From positions 228,817 to 292,816 of the forward strand of contig NZ_LHPI01000008.1 of NCBI RefSeq assembly GCF_001274785.1: DNA of 64,000 nt, given 5' to 3'. The position numbers and the translations under genes were made by a program. Every line of letters begins with the position of its first letter. Position 1 is the stretch's first letter. This DNA comes from Vibrio hepatarius (GTDB lineage: Bacteria > Pseudomonadota > Gammaproteobacteria > Enterobacterales > Vibrionaceae). The notes beneath the pieces are model-generated. The model saw nothing but the letters and a program-made list of their open reading frames with translations. It was not told where the DNA came from and did no database searches. Shown piece after piece: positions 32,677 to 41,164 of this stretch.

Positions 32677-32704
32677 AAAAAAGGGAGCTCAATGCTCCCT
32701 TTTT
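32677..32704. terminator. Bidirectional terminator between nadB and ygfX
   Basis: AAAAAGGGAGC and GCTCCCTTTTT form an 11-bp perfect stem around TCAAT. The right arm also encodes the last codons of ygfX on the other strand. Confidence 0.85.
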
Positions 32705-33087
32705 AACCACACCAATAAATGTCGGTAGTCTGCTTCTTTCAGGCTGTCCCGCCACAGCATACGACGCCTTCCATCCTTCAATACAAACAATATCCCAACC
32801 TTGTCGAGTAATAGGATTGTCCGTCGAACGGAAAATTCATCATCATTACAACGGCTTTGACCCGCTTGGCTTAGTTCTAATTCGCCAACCAACGGCACCA
32901 CCCACAAGCCAAGCTTAACAAAGGTATCGATGACAAGATAAATCAGCCAAATAGACGGCGCGAGCGGAAAGTCGGAGTGAACAATGAAGAAACAGGCCAA
33001 TATTGCGCAATGAATATTGACCTGTTTTGCTAAATACGAAGGCGTTAAGTAAAACCTAACGCACTTTGCTGAGGTTGTGAGCAACAA
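32689..33087 (-). CDS. ygfX: YgfX (CptA)-like membrane protein
   Basis: This is a protein of up to 132 residues with two hydrophobic stretches at about 23-42 and 46-66. A soluble C-terminal half follows, with the family-like pattern [25 protein letters not shown]. It matches YgfX, the partner of SdhE, which in E. coli has been described as a membrane-associated inhibitor of cell division proteins. The only available early starts are TTG codons at 33087 or 33084, both inside the sdhE coding region (about 30 bp overlap), so its translation is probably coupled to sdhE. The exact start is uncertain. Confidence 0.8.
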   Translation of the reverse strand: MLLTTSAKCVRFYLTPSYLAKQVNIHCAILACFFIVHSDFPLAPSIWLIYLVIDTFVKLGLWVVPLVGELELSQAGQSRCNDDEFSVRRTILLLDKVGILFVLKDGRRRMLWRDSLKEADYRHLLVWLKREH

Positions 33088-33316
33088 TCTTATCGACTAT
33101 CGAAGCGTGCCCTAGGTTTTCGCTGCGGCCGTGGCCCATGATCCACGTAAACAAATCAGGGTCATCACATTCCAGCAAAGAGACAAAATCACGCTGTTCA
33201 TTTTCTTGTAACGATTCAAAACACTCTTCAAAAAAAGGCATGATCACTACATCGAGCTCTAGCATACCTCGACGACACGCCCATTTAATACGCGCTTTTT
33301 CTTCCGCGGTGTACAT
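33056..33316 (-). CDS. sdhE: FAD assembly factor SdhE
   Basis: This 86-residue protein promotes covalent attachment of FAD to succinate dehydrogenase and fumarate reductase. The conserved RGxxE motif is at residues 16-20 (RGMLE). Five helices typical of the family follow, with FLSLLE-like ([18 protein letters not shown]) and HN near the end. The earlier name CptB, an antitoxin, comes from the adjacent YgfX. It is divergent from ygfZ, an arrangement shared with enterics. Confidence 0.94.
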   Translation of the reverse strand: MYTAEEKARIKWACRRGMLELDVVIMPFFEECFESLQENEQRDFVSLLECDDPDLFTWIMGHGRSENLGHASIVDKIVAHNLSKVR

Positions 33317-33541
33317 TCTATTTTTTCCTCACCTTATCGGTTGTTTTCGCCCGAGTGTAACAAGCAAAACGCGATACAACTACTAACTCAGTCACACAAC
33401 CGGGCAATACCAAGTGAGTTGCGAGCTGGTGCCTATAATTGGCTATGAAAAAACAATCTAAATGCCTACAACTCCAAAGGTTGTTTCATAACACGGTTCG
33501 GATTTAACATAGTGGTATTGAACATTTAGCAGGTAACTATC

Positions 33542-34507
33542 ATGGATTGGCAAAACAAGTTTGCGCCCCTTTCTCTCTCAACGACAGACGCTCTACCTGA
33601 GCTTGCTCTTGCTCACCTTACATCATGGGGAGCGATTACTATGGTGGGCGATGATAAAAAGTCTTACCTGAGCGGACAGGTCACCTGTGATGTTGTATCA
33701 CTGGCTGAAGACAGTTCAACACTAGGTGCACACTGCGATGCAAAAGGTAAGGTATGGAGTGTATTCCGCCTATTCCATCACAACGATGGCTACGCCATGT
33801 TCCAACCGAAATCAGCGATCGCGGTTGAGCTAGCTGAAATTAAAAAGTACGCGGTGTTTTCTAAAGTAGACATCAGCGAAAGTGACGATGTTGCACTCGG
33901 TCTGATCGGTTCTTCTGCAACTCAAGTGGTTGAGCAACTTTCTGAATCGCAAGGCGACGTACGCGCGATTAACGGCGGCACGGCGGTTAAGATCGACGAT
34001 TCTCGCTGGTTACTTCTGCTTACCCCTCAAGCGGCAGCAACCTTAGTTACTGAAACTCGCGCGCAGTTAATCGACGAGTCACTGTGGACACGTTGTGATA
34101 TTGAAAACGGCTTACCAGTATTACCAGCAGAGCAGCAGAATGAACACATCCCACAAGCTCTCAACGTTCAAGCTTTGGGTGGAATTAGCTTTACCAAGGG
34201 TTGCTACACAGGCCAAGAGACGGTCGCACGAGCAAAATACCGAGGTATGAACAAGCGTGCGATGTTTATTGTCTCAGGCAACGCAGAGCAACAACCTGCA
34301 ACTGGCGCTGAACTCGAGCGTGCTGTTGGTGAAAACTGGCGTGGAGCAGGACAATTGCTGACCAGCTATCGATTCAGTGACGGAAAATGCATTGGCCTAG
34401 TTGTACTGCCAAACAACCTTGAAGCCGATACACAACTGCGTTTAAAAGACGCACCTGAGTCACTATGGAAAATCGAGCCATTGCCATACTCACTTGACGA
34501 TGAGTAA
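33542..34507 (+). CDS. ygfZ: Folate-binding tRNA-modifying protein YgfZ
   Basis: This 321-residue cytosolic GcvT-like protein supports repair or maturation of Fe-S enzymes such as MiaB, using tetrahydrofolate. The signature [17 protein letters not shown] lies near residues 219-235 and includes the essential Cys. The N-terminal domain resembles aminomethyltransferase ([11 protein letters not shown], then [10 protein letters not shown]). It overlaps the following YbaK-type gene by 8 bp. It sits opposite sdhE, another flavin/Fe-S assembly factor. Confidence 0.95.
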   Translation: MDWQNKFAPLSLSTTDALPELALAHLTSWGAITMVGDDKKSYLSGQVTCDVVSLAEDSSTLGAHCDAKGKVWSVFRLFHHNDGYAMFQPKSAIAVELAEIKKYAVFSKVDISESDDVALGLIGSSATQVVEQLSESQGDVRAINGGTAVKIDDSRWLLLLTPQAAATLVTETRAQLIDESLWTRCDIENGLPVLPAEQQNEHIPQALNVQALGGISFTKGCYTGQETVARAKYRGMNKRAMFIVSGNAEQQPATGAELERAVGENWRGAGQLLTSYRFSDGKCIGLVVLPNNLEADTQLRLKDAPESLWKIEPLPYSLDDE

Positions 34508-34973
34508 ATATTTGGACACCAAAGTCACGCGCTATTTAACTGAGCAGCAAGTGAGCTTTCGCTTGCTGCCTCACCAAACACCAGCGACGACGATAGAAGA
34601 TGCCGCCAGACAGCGCGGTATTCGAACCAGCCAAATGGTCAAATCAATCCTACTGCGCGACATGGGCGAGCAATACGCTCTTGCTTGCGCACCGGGCGAT
34701 CAATCGGTCGATCCGAAGAAAGTTCGCGCCCTGTTGGAGTGCCGACGCATGACCTGCGTCGATTTGAGTCTTGTTCCCGATCTGACCGGATATGAAATTG
34801 GCACTGTCACCCCGCTATTACTCAAAACACCCATGCCAGTTATTTTTGACCACAAGATCCTACTGGAGCAAGAAGTCACCATCAGTAGTGGCTCAGTGAT
34901 GGCAGGGATAGCGTTACATCGCGACGACTTGATTCGACTATGCAATCCAATATTTGCTGATATATGTCGATAG
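34500..34973 (+). CDS. YbaK/prolyl-tRNA deacylase-like protein
   Basis: This 157-residue single-domain protein belongs to the YbaK/ProRS-editing (INS) superfamily, which removes mischarged amino acids from tRNA in trans. Visible conserved stretches are [11 protein letters not shown] near residue 40 with the catalytic-type Lys, DPKKVRALL near 75, [10 protein letters not shown] near 97 and [11 protein letters not shown] near 130. I chose the ATG at 34500, which overlaps the end of ygfZ. A TTG at 34494 is less likely. Which aminoacyl-tRNA it edits cannot be told from sequence. Confidence 0.88.
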   Translation: MSKYLDTKVTRYLTEQQVSFRLLPHQTPATTIEDAARQRGIRTSQMVKSILLRDMGEQYALACAPGDQSVDPKKVRALLECRRMTCVDLSLVPDLTGYEIGTVTPLLLKTPMPVIFDHKILLEQEVTISSGSVMAGIALHRDDLIRLCNPIFADICR

Positions 34974-35082
34974 CACAGCCACTTCCCGCCCGACAAAGAT
35001 CACTTTTTTGCATACTTTAGTGAAGTTCATCACAATAAACCATCAATAACAAATAAATTATTATTCATTTTAAAAGCATATA

Positions 35083-35111
35083 TAGTCACAGGTGGTTTTT
35101 TACTTTATGCT
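35083..35111 (+). promoter_or_regulatory. Candidate sigma-70 promoter for a small RNA
   Basis: TAGTCA (35083-35088) and TATGCT (35106-35111) are separated by exactly 17 bases. Each matches four of six consensus positions. Transcription would start near 35118. Confidence 0.45.
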
Positions 35112-35117
35112 AGCCCC

Positions 35118-35277
35118 GTTGGTTAAAGTTCAAGCAAAGAGCATTGTTGCTTGGGTGGGTAACACCCCATCAAATCCTTCTCCAACAATAAAAGTGAATC
35201 CACTGATTGTTTCAGGACATCCACTTTTTGTGTAATGCATCTGTGACTATTCGCCCGCCATTAGCGGGCTTTTTTTT
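35118..35277 (+). ncRNA. Candidate structured small RNA of about 160 nt
   Basis: The stretch starts just after a plausible promoter and ends at a very strong terminator. Inside are three further self-pairing segments: AAGCAA/TTGCTT (about 35131-35152), GGGTG/CACCC (about 35155-35167) and AAAAGTG/CACTTTT (about 35188-35228). No credible plus-strand open frame covers it. The nearest gene downstream (ytfK-like) starts 294 bases after the terminator. I do not recognise it as a named Vibrio RNA. The alternative is a regulated leader, but no gene follows closely. Confidence 0.5.
35253..35277 (+). terminator. Strong rho-independent terminator
   Basis: GCCCGC (35253-35258) and GCGGGC (35264-35269) pair around CATTA. 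Eight T follow. Confidence 0.88.
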
Positions 35278-35571
35278 ACCTAAACTTTTCTCTGTCATTT
35301 CACCTTCTGGCAGAAGTTCGTCTACTATTCTTAAAACTGTCATATAGTTCTGGCCTACTATGCGCTGAGTTGAATCCGGGCAAAGTTTCAACCTCAGAAC
35401 ATAATTGAGGTAGTTATCACATAAAAATGGATATTTAACCGAATATTTGCCCACAGCAACACAAATATCCAATTAATTCAAAAATACTGCATATTCCTCC
35501 ATTGCTATCACACATTTTCAGGAGGGATATTTATATAATCTGCAGTGCTTGATAACCAAAAGGATTGATGT
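35278..35571. other. Intergenic region before the ytfK-like gene
   Basis: AT-rich sequence. A TATAAT hexamer at 35534-35539 could be the -10 of the downstream gene, but no convincing -35 is present. I see no gene on the plus strand. A minus-strand frame through this region is discussed under rejected items. Confidence 0.4.
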
Positions 35572-35778
35572 ATGAGACTGTTTAAGCGCTATACACCAGG
35601 TATGATTGCTAAACATGTAAGTCGATTATTTAAAGGAAGAATTTATATTTACGGCGTTGGTAAATTTGAATTCGATAACGGGAAGCTGATACTTCCTGAG
35701 AAAGCAGAGACAAGGCACTTCAGAGCGGTAAAAGAAGTGAACCAGGAGATCATGAAACTCCGCTGCGCGTACGCTTAA
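35572..35778 (+). CDS. ytfK: DUF1107 family protein, YtfK homologue
   Basis: This 68-residue cytosolic protein aligns by eye with E. coli YtfK over its whole length. Shared blocks are RYTPGMIAKHV (E. coli RYNPLQVAKYV), LFKGRIYIYGVGKFEFDNGK and VKEVNQEIMKL. YtfK stimulates the bifunctional alarmone enzyme SpoT and promotes (p)ppGpp accumulation under phosphate or fatty acid stress. The same role here is inference. Its start is supported by AAAAGGA ten bases upstream. It is a single-gene unit with its own terminator. Confidence 0.87.
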   Translation: MRLFKRYTPGMIAKHVSRLFKGRIYIYGVGKFEFDNGKLILPEKAETRHFRAVKEVNQEIMKLRCAYA

Positions 35779-35796
35779 GAGTCTGTTGAAAGAATT

Positions 35797-35825
35797 AAAA
35801 AGGGTTGGCATTGCCAACCCTTTGT
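35797..35825. terminator. Bidirectional terminator
   Basis: AAAGGGTTGGC and GCCAACCCTTT pair around ATT, flanked by A and T. It lies between the convergent ytfK-like gene and ubiI. Confidence 0.85.
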
Positions 35826-35828
35826 CAT

Positions 35829-37055
35829 TTAACTGACGGAAATTTTATGCCCTTTGGCTAAATCCGGTAGCTCACCTTTTAAACCCAATGCACGTTTCAT
35901 AATTTCGTCTTTTGCACCAGGTAATTGGCTCACTAACGTCATACCGATACCACGAACCAACTTCTTCGCCGGATTATCACCAGAAAACAGGTCTTTGAAC
36001 CCCTGCATCGCCGCGATCATTTTTGCAGCTTCCGCTTTGCGCCAGCGTTCATACCCGCGCAGGTTACGCTTAGTACCTATGTCTTCCCCTAGCCGCCATA
36101 ACGAGAGTACCTCTTGCGCAAGGCTCGCTGCATCTAACAGACCTAGGTTTACTCCTTGCCCTGCCAACGGGTGGATGGTGTGTGCTGCGTCGCCAACCAA
36201 AGCTACTCGCTCAACAGCAAAATCCCGTGCGTAACGCATACGCAGTGGAAACGCAAAGCGCTCACCGACCACTTCACACAATCCGAGGCGGACATCAAAC
36301 TCGGCCGTTAGAGATTTATTAAACTCGCTTGGCGACATCGACACCAATTTATCTGCGCGATTCGGTTCAGTCGACCAAACAATCGAACTCATGTGGCTAT
36401 CGCCAAGCGGAAGAAACGCCAGCGGGCCTTGTGGAGTAAACACTTGTCGCGCAACTTTCTGATGCGGTTCAGCCGTTTTGATGTTCGCCACAACGGCACT
36501 GTGTCCGTAGTCCCAATGCGTGAGGGGAATATCTTGCTGTTTGCGAACCCAAGAGTTCGCCCCATCCGCACCTACGACAAGTTTGGCGGTCAGCGCCTGA
36601 CCATTATCCAAAGTCAACCATGCTTCACTTTCACCAATGGCTAACGTGTTGCACTTGGTTGGCATCAACAAAGTCACATTGGACTGTTGCTTAACCTGAT
36701 CGAGCAACGCAAGTTGGATCACTCGGTTTTCAACGATATGACCTAAGTCTGGCTGTGCTAGCTTATCCGCATCAAACTCAATACGGGCGAAACTATCTTG
36801 CTCCCACACTTCCATCGCAGAGTATGGTGCCGCACGACGTTGCAGAATGCCTTGCCAAGCACCAAGGTTACGTAAGATGTTCTCACTTGAGCGGCTCAAC
36901 GCCGATACTCGCACATCGGGCAAATCATTGAGTTGGTTATCCGGTTCATTGCTTTCGATAACCGCGATACGCAAGTCAGTGTCTTTAAACGCAGCAGCTA
37001 GAGCAAGTCCAACCATGCCGCCACCAACGATGGCAATGTCTACGCTTTGCATCAT
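35829..37055 (-). CDS. ubiI: Ubiquinone hydroxylase UbiI (VisC)
   Basis: This 408-residue FAD monooxygenase performs a ring hydroxylation (C5) in ubiquinone synthesis. The FAD motif VDIAIVGGGMVGLALA lies at the N-terminus, VVGADGANSWVR near residue 165 and ALVGDAAHTIHPLAGQGVNLG near 290. The C-terminal QGFKDLFSGDNPAKKLVRGIG closely resembles E. coli UbiI rather than UbiF. Two adjacent ATGs (37055, 37052) could start it. It lies 26 bp downstream of ubiH on the same strand. Confidence 0.93.
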   Translation of the reverse strand: MMQSVDIAIVGGGMVGLALAAAFKDTDLRIAVIESNEPDNQLNDLPDVRVSALSRSSENILRNLGAWQGILQRRAAPYSAMEVWEQDSFARIEFDADKLAQPDLGHIVENRVIQLALLDQVKQQSNVTLLMPTKCNTLAIGESEAWLTLDNGQALTAKLVVGADGANSWVRKQQDIPLTHWDYGHSAVVANIKTAEPHQKVARQVFTPQGPLAFLPLGDSHMSSIVWSTEPNRADKLVSMSPSEFNKSLTAEFDVRLGLCEVVGERFAFPLRMRYARDFAVERVALVGDAAHTIHPLAGQGVNLGLLDAASLAQEVLSLWRLGEDIGTKRNLRGYERWRKAEAAKMIAAMQGFKDLFSGDNPAKKLVRGIGMTLVSQLPGAKDEIMKRALGLKGELPDLAKGHKISVS

Positions 37056-37081
37056 CTGAATTCTTTTCCTTTTATGTACTG

Positions 37082-38260
37082 CTATCTTGCAACCAAACCA
37101 AGTGTTCTTGCCAATAACGGCGCTTTGAGTAGCGGTAAGTTATCCATCGCCGCCAAACCCAAGTTACGTCCAATACGCATCGTCAGGTAGTCATTGGAGA
37201 AGACGTGAACCAAAGTCGAAGTGAGAGCGATCGTAGCTTCTCGGTCGGATTCTCGTCGCTGTTTAAAACGGCTTAATGCATCATACGAACCTGGGTCTTG
37301 AGTGGATTGCGCAATCTCTTCCGCCAGCGTCGCGACATCGCGAATCCCAAGGTTGAAGCCCTGCCCCGCAATTGGGTGGAGCGTTTGTGCCGCATTGCCA
37401 ACAATCGCAAAACGGTGAGACGTATTTTGTTTGCGGTAACGAAGCAGCAGCGGGTAACTGGCACGCTGCCCGACTTTCTCTAACGCACCGAGTCGCCAAC
37501 CAAACGCATCTTGTAGACGATTAAGAAACGCGTCGTCATCTAGCGCCATCACGTGTTCAGCATCTTGCGGTTTTAGACACCACACCAACGACATTCGCCC
37601 TTCACTCATCGGCAAAAGAGCCACAGGGCCAGAGTCGGTAAAGCGTTCAAATGCTCGCCCTTGGTGCGCTTGTTGAGTGGTGATATTAGCGATGAGCGCG
37701 ACTTGTTCAAAGTCGTGCTCAAGCAGGTCCAAACCAATTTGCTGGCAGCAGGTGGAGATTGCTCCATCGGCGGCGACCAGTAGTTTGCTTTGTAAGGTTT
37801 CGCCACTATCAAGCGTCACGGTGACACTCCCTTGTTGGCGATCAACCGCTTGTACCGACGCCGGACACAAAAGTTCGATATCGTCGTTTTGCTCAACAAG
37901 GTGATGATAAATATTACCGACATCGGCGAGCTCAACCACGTAACCGAGCGCGTCAACGCCGACTTCTGCGGTGCTAATTTCGGTCATCCCTGCATGAGAA
38001 CGGTCTGAAACATGAATATGTTTAATCGGTGTGGCGACCTGTGCTATCTCTTGCCATAGCTGCAACGATTTCAGAATATTAACCGTGCCGTGAGAAAGCG
38101 CGATAGAACGCGAGTCAAATCCGGGATGCGCTTTGTGGTCAACCTTGAAGGGCTCCACCACCGCAATCGCAAGGGGCTTGTCAGACAGTTTATTGATGGC
38201 CAGTGCTAGCGTCATTCCCGCCATCGCACCACCAGCAATCACAACATCAAACTGCTTCAT
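37082..38260 (-). CDS. ubiH: 2-octaprenyl-6-methoxyphenyl hydroxylase
   Basis: This 392-residue FAD monooxygenase catalyses the C1 hydroxylation of ubiquinone synthesis. It has the N-terminal FAD motif VVIAGGAMAGMTLALA and the second motif AIVGNAAQTLHPIAGQGFNLG, with the Asn after Gly that is also found in E. coli UbiH. It lies between ygfB (12 bp upstream) and ubiI, giving the ygfB-ubiH-ubiI order seen in enterics (there with pepP between). Confidence 0.94.
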   Translation of the reverse strand: MKQFDVVIAGGAMAGMTLALAINKLSDKPLAIAVVEPFKVDHKAHPGFDSRSIALSHGTVNILKSLQLWQEIAQVATPIKHIHVSDRSHAGMTEISTAEVGVDALGYVVELADVGNIYHHLVEQNDDIELLCPASVQAVDRQQGSVTVTLDSGETLQSKLLVAADGAISTCCQQIGLDLLEHDFEQVALIANITTQQAHQGRAFERFTDSGPVALLPMSEGRMSLVWCLKPQDAEHVMALDDDAFLNRLQDAFGWRLGALEKVGQRASYPLLLRYRKQNTSHRFAIVGNAAQTLHPIAGQGFNLGIRDVATLAEEIAQSTQDPGSYDALSRFKQRRESDREATIALTSTLVHVFSNDYLTMRIGRNLGLAAMDNLPLLKAPLLARTLGLVAR

Positions 38261-38272
38261 CAGAGTACCTAA

Positions 38273-38848
38273 TTAGTGGATAGTCGGAGCCTTTTCTTGC
38301 ACTGGCTTTTGGCCAAACTCTGCATGAATGGTCAGCACGCACGCTTTAACGTGTTCAATCACTTGCTCAAGCAAGATCGCTTGCTCTTGCATGTCATCCT
38401 CTTCGTCAATGCCAAGTTTTGAGATTTCCTCAAGGTCAGTAAGCGCTTCTTTTACATCAGCTGAAGCCCCTTTCACTTGCGCACCAACTAAACCAAGACC
38501 AGAGATAAAGTGGTTCACCCACTCAGCCAGTCCATCTGCCATATCGAATAGGCTCGCACTCGCCTCTTCATCAGGTAGTAACATCGACACATCCATACCT
38601 GAACCCGTGAGTTCTTTCGCGGTTGCATCCAATGTTGTTTCTGCAAGCTTGAGTGATTGCATCGGCCACCCCATACCATCATTGGTGTAGTCGAATAGCA
38701 TCGGCTGCCAGCTCTTGTCGGTAAGACTTAAGCCACCGCTTAACATGCCTGTCAGCAAGCCATGCAGCTCAGCAGGGTTCATCGCGATGCCCGCGTTTTG
38801 CAGCTCTGTCGCTAATGTTAGGTAGTCAGGTAGATGGGATTCGCTCAT
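38273..38848 (-). CDS. ygfB: UPF0149 family protein YgfB
   Basis: This 191-residue acidic, all-helical protein belongs to the YecA/YgfB (UPF0149) family. Motifs include [14 protein letters not shown] near residue 25, [11 protein letters not shown] near 110 and [17 protein letters not shown] near 140. The function is unclear. In some gammaproteobacteria YgfB affects gene regulation. I chose the ATG at 38846-38848 (MSESHLPDY). The longer frame to 38923 is not conserved. It is divergent from zapA and leads the ubi genes. Confidence 0.9.
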   Translation of the reverse strand: MSESHLPDYLTLATELQNAGIAMNPAELHGLLTGMLSGGLSLTDKSWQPMLFDYTNDGMGWPMQSLKLAETTLDATAKELTGSGMDVSMLLPDEEASASLFDMADGLAEWVNHFISGLGLVGAQVKGASADVKEALTDLEEISKLGIDEEDDMQEQAILLEQVIEHVKACVLTIHAEFGQKPVQEKAPTIH

Positions 38849-39074
38849 GGAGAGACCTAAAAATTGCAAAATAAAGTCAATCGTACCACTTACCAAGGAA
38901 TGCGGAAACGAGCGATTCGGCAATTATGGGTAGCTTTTACACAATTTGTCCAATTACTGTGTTATTACCGTATAGTTGAATGTGAAAAGCTTGAATCTTA
39001 ACAGTGCTTTTTCTATAGTTTCCTCCTCGGCGACGAACTGCAGAGTCGCCCCAAGTAACGCGTACAGAGTCGAT

Positions 39075-39383
39075 ATGAGTAATCAAGCGGTTGAAGTAGA
39101 AATTTTAGGTAGAACCACACGGGTAAACTGCCCAGCAGGACAAGAAGAGTCACTGTTGCGTGCGGCTGAGCGCCTTGATGAGAGCTTAAAAGATTTAGCT
39201 GCAAAAACGAAAATAACCAACGAAGTACAATTGTTGACTTTTGTTGCACTTAACTTTTGTCATGAGCTAGAGAGCCGTGATAGTTTAAAAGCAGAGCAAC
39301 AAAACGCGTTAACTGAGCGAATGGAACTGCTCAGCGCATCACTAGGTGATGCACTCAGTAAAGTAAAGCCAGGACAGCAATAA
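39075..39383 (+). CDS. zapA: Cell division protein ZapA
   Basis: This 102-residue protein cross-links FtsZ filaments. It opens MSNQAVEVEILGRTTRVNCP with the conserved beta-hairpin fold. A long C-terminal coiled coil follows (about residues 60-98). The ATG at 39075 is the family start. A reading frame 99 bases longer upstream has no family similarity. It is immediately followed by 6S RNA and fau, the conserved gammaproteobacterial arrangement. Confidence 0.94.
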   Translation: MSNQAVEVEILGRTTRVNCPAGQEESLLRAAERLDESLKDLAAKTKITNEVQLLTFVALNFCHELESRDSLKAEQQNALTERMELLSASLGDALSKVKPGQQ

Positions 39384-39402
39384 CTTTTACAGCAAAACAA
39401 GA

Positions 39403-39588
39403 ATTTACCCTGGAGTGTGCGTGAGGGGATTACGTCCCTGAGCCGATAAGCAATACCTAAGGGTTAGTACTTGATAGCTATTGAGCAAGCTCGGCTCGTA
39501 CCGAGAAGCCTACGGTTATCTCTGCTGATCCGCCTTGAACCAGCTGGTTCAAGGGTCAATAATCTCCAACGGCACTCTGGGGTATTCC
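39403..39588 (+). ncRNA. ssrS: 6S RNA
   Basis: This RNA of about 186 nt lies between zapA and fau. The ends pair: ATTTACCCTGGAGTG at 39403 and on with CACTCTGGGGTATTCC at about 39573-39588. Sequences shared with E. coli 6S RNA include CCTGAGCCGAT, GAGCAAGCTCGG, TACCGAGAAGCC, CCGCCTTGAACCA and GGTTCAAGGGT. 6S RNA mimics an open promoter and holds sigma-70 RNA polymerase in stationary phase. The exact ends are set by eye and may be off by a few bases. Confidence 0.93.
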
Positions 39589-39619
39589 CTCTATACCCCA
39601 CCATCAATGGGTATATTCT

Positions 39620-40207
39620 ATGATTCTCTCTCGCCAAGATTTTCGCCAACACATCCGTGAAAAACGCAATCAACTGCACAGCGATGTTCAGTTTCAAGCC
39701 AGTATGGAGCTTGTCACTCAATGTGCACAACTTAGCGAGTTTCAAACCGCGCAGCACATTGCCTTATACTTGTCCGCCGATGGTGAGCTGATTACTACGC
39801 CTCTGATCGAGTGGTTATGGCGTCAAGGAAAACGCACCTACCTTCCGGTCATTCACCCGTTTTCAAAGGGACACTTGCTGTTTCTTCACTACGATCAACA
39901 CACGCCAATGGTGTTAAATCGCTACTCCATCGCTGAGCCCAAGCTTGACCAAACCCAAATTCTACCAATACAGCAACTCGACCTGATTTGTACGCCTTTA
40001 GTCGGTTTTGATTCTACTGGCCACAGGCTTGGTATGGGTGGCGGTTACTACGATCGAACCTTAGAGCCATGGTTTAAAACCGGTCGCGGTCCGAAACCGA
40101 TTGGCCTGGCTCATGACTGCCAACAGGTTGAAAAGTTGCCGGTCGAATCTTGGGATGTACCATTACCTAAAATAGTGACACCAAGCCGAATCTGGGATTG
40201 GGAATAA
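39620..40207 (+). CDS. fau: 5-formyltetrahydrofolate cyclo-ligase
   Basis: This 195-residue ATP-dependent enzyme (YgfA) converts 5-formyl-THF to 5,10-methenyl-THF. N-terminal Arg/Lys-rich SRQDFRQHIREKRNQ, the substrate region DGELITTPLIEWLW near residue 55, and the signature LVGFDSTGHRLGMGGGYYDRTL near 130 are present. The gene lies 31 bp after 6S RNA and is probably co-transcribed with it. Confidence 0.94.
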   Translation: MILSRQDFRQHIREKRNQLHSDVQFQASMELVTQCAQLSEFQTAQHIALYLSADGELITTPLIEWLWRQGKRTYLPVIHPFSKGHLLFLHYDQHTPMVLNRYSIAEPKLDQTQILPIQQLDLICTPLVGFDSTGHRLGMGGGYYDRTLEPWFKTGRGPKPIGLAHDCQQVEKLPVESWDVPLPKIVTPSRIWDWE

Positions 40208-40269
40208 GCGGTGATTGATCATATAATCGCGCCGCAAACGTTAATCTAACCGCATTTTAGGAGATGGGC

Positions 40270-40926
40270 ATGACTCAAGATGAGATGAAGAAAGAAGCTG
40301 GCTGGGCAGCACTTAAATATGTAGAAAAAGACAGCATTGTAGGTGTTGGCACTGGCTCTACCGTAAATCACTTCATCGATGCACTGGGTACTATCAAAGA
40401 TGACATTAAGGGTGCGGTTTCAAGCTCTGAAGCGTCGACTGAAAAACTCAAAGGTCTAGGTATCGAAGTTTTTGACTGTAACGACGTGGCGAAACTAGAC
40501 ATCTACGTTGACGGCGCTGACGAAATCAACGCTGACCGTGAGATGATCAAAGGCGGCGGCGCGGCACTGACCCGCGAGAAAATCGTTGCAGCTATCTCTG
40601 AGAAATTCATCTGTATCGTCGACGACACCAAAGCGGTTGACGTACTAGGCGCATTCCCACTGCCTGTCGAAGTCATCCCTATGGCTCGCTCATACGTAGC
40701 GCGTGAGTTAGTAAAACTTGGCGGCGACCCAGCATACCGTGAAGGTGTAGTAACAGATAACGGCAACGTGATCCTAGACGTGCACAACATGCAAATCACT
40801 AACCCGAAAGACATGGAAAACAAAATCAACGCGATTGCTGGTGTAGTGACGGTTGGTTTGTTTGCTCACCGTGGAGCTGACGTAGTGATTACTGGCACTC
40901 AGGAAGGCGCTAAAATCGAAGATTAA
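40270..40926 (+). CDS. rpiA: Ribose-5-phosphate isomerase A
   Basis: This 218-residue pentose phosphate enzyme interconverts ribose 5-phosphate and ribulose 5-phosphate. Conserved motifs are [14 protein letters not shown] near residue 25, [13 protein letters not shown] near 50, [11 protein letters not shown] near 80 and [14 protein letters not shown] near 95. I chose the ATG at 40270 ([12 protein letters not shown]), 7 bases after AGGAG. The ATG at 40264 overlaps that site and is too close. A terminator follows. Confidence 0.96.
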   Translation: MTQDEMKKEAGWAALKYVEKDSIVGVGTGSTVNHFIDALGTIKDDIKGAVSSSEASTEKLKGLGIEVFDCNDVAKLDIYVDGADEINADREMIKGGGAALTREKIVAAISEKFICIVDDTKAVDVLGAFPLPVEVIPMARSYVARELVKLGGDPAYREGVVTDNGNVILDVHNMQITNPKDMENKINAIAGVVTVGLFAHRGADVVITGTQEGAKIED

Positions 40927-40953
40927 TGGCTTCTAATCCAGTTATTTGACGAC

Positions 40954-40985
40954 AAATGGCACCACGCGGTGCCATTTTCTTTTTC
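40954..40985 (+). terminator. Terminator after rpiA
   Basis: AAATGGCACC and GGTGCCATTTT pair around ACGC. CTTTTT follows. Confidence 0.85.
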
Positions 40986-41164
40986 CGCTATAAAAATTAT
41001 TGCTTATTACGTAATTTTCTTACCCAAAACGTCTTTTTTTTGTTAACTTAGTTTACAGAAGACGCTCAGGAAAACGTTTGCGTAACATCAATACATACAA
41101 AAATGTTATCCATTTACAATGTGCGCCAGTTAAGCCCCACTTTCCCATTTTAAGGATGATGATA

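Noticed and set aside
35212..35472. 86-codon minus-strand frame opposite the candidate small RNA
   Set aside because: It reads through the strong terminator hairpin (which gives PANGGR), has no clear ribosome-binding site, and matches no family I know. Some stretches look protein-like, so a decayed gene cannot be fully excluded.
38976..39074. 33-codon extension of zapA
   Set aside because: ZapA proteins start MSNQAVEVEILG. The extra part covers the likely promoter region.
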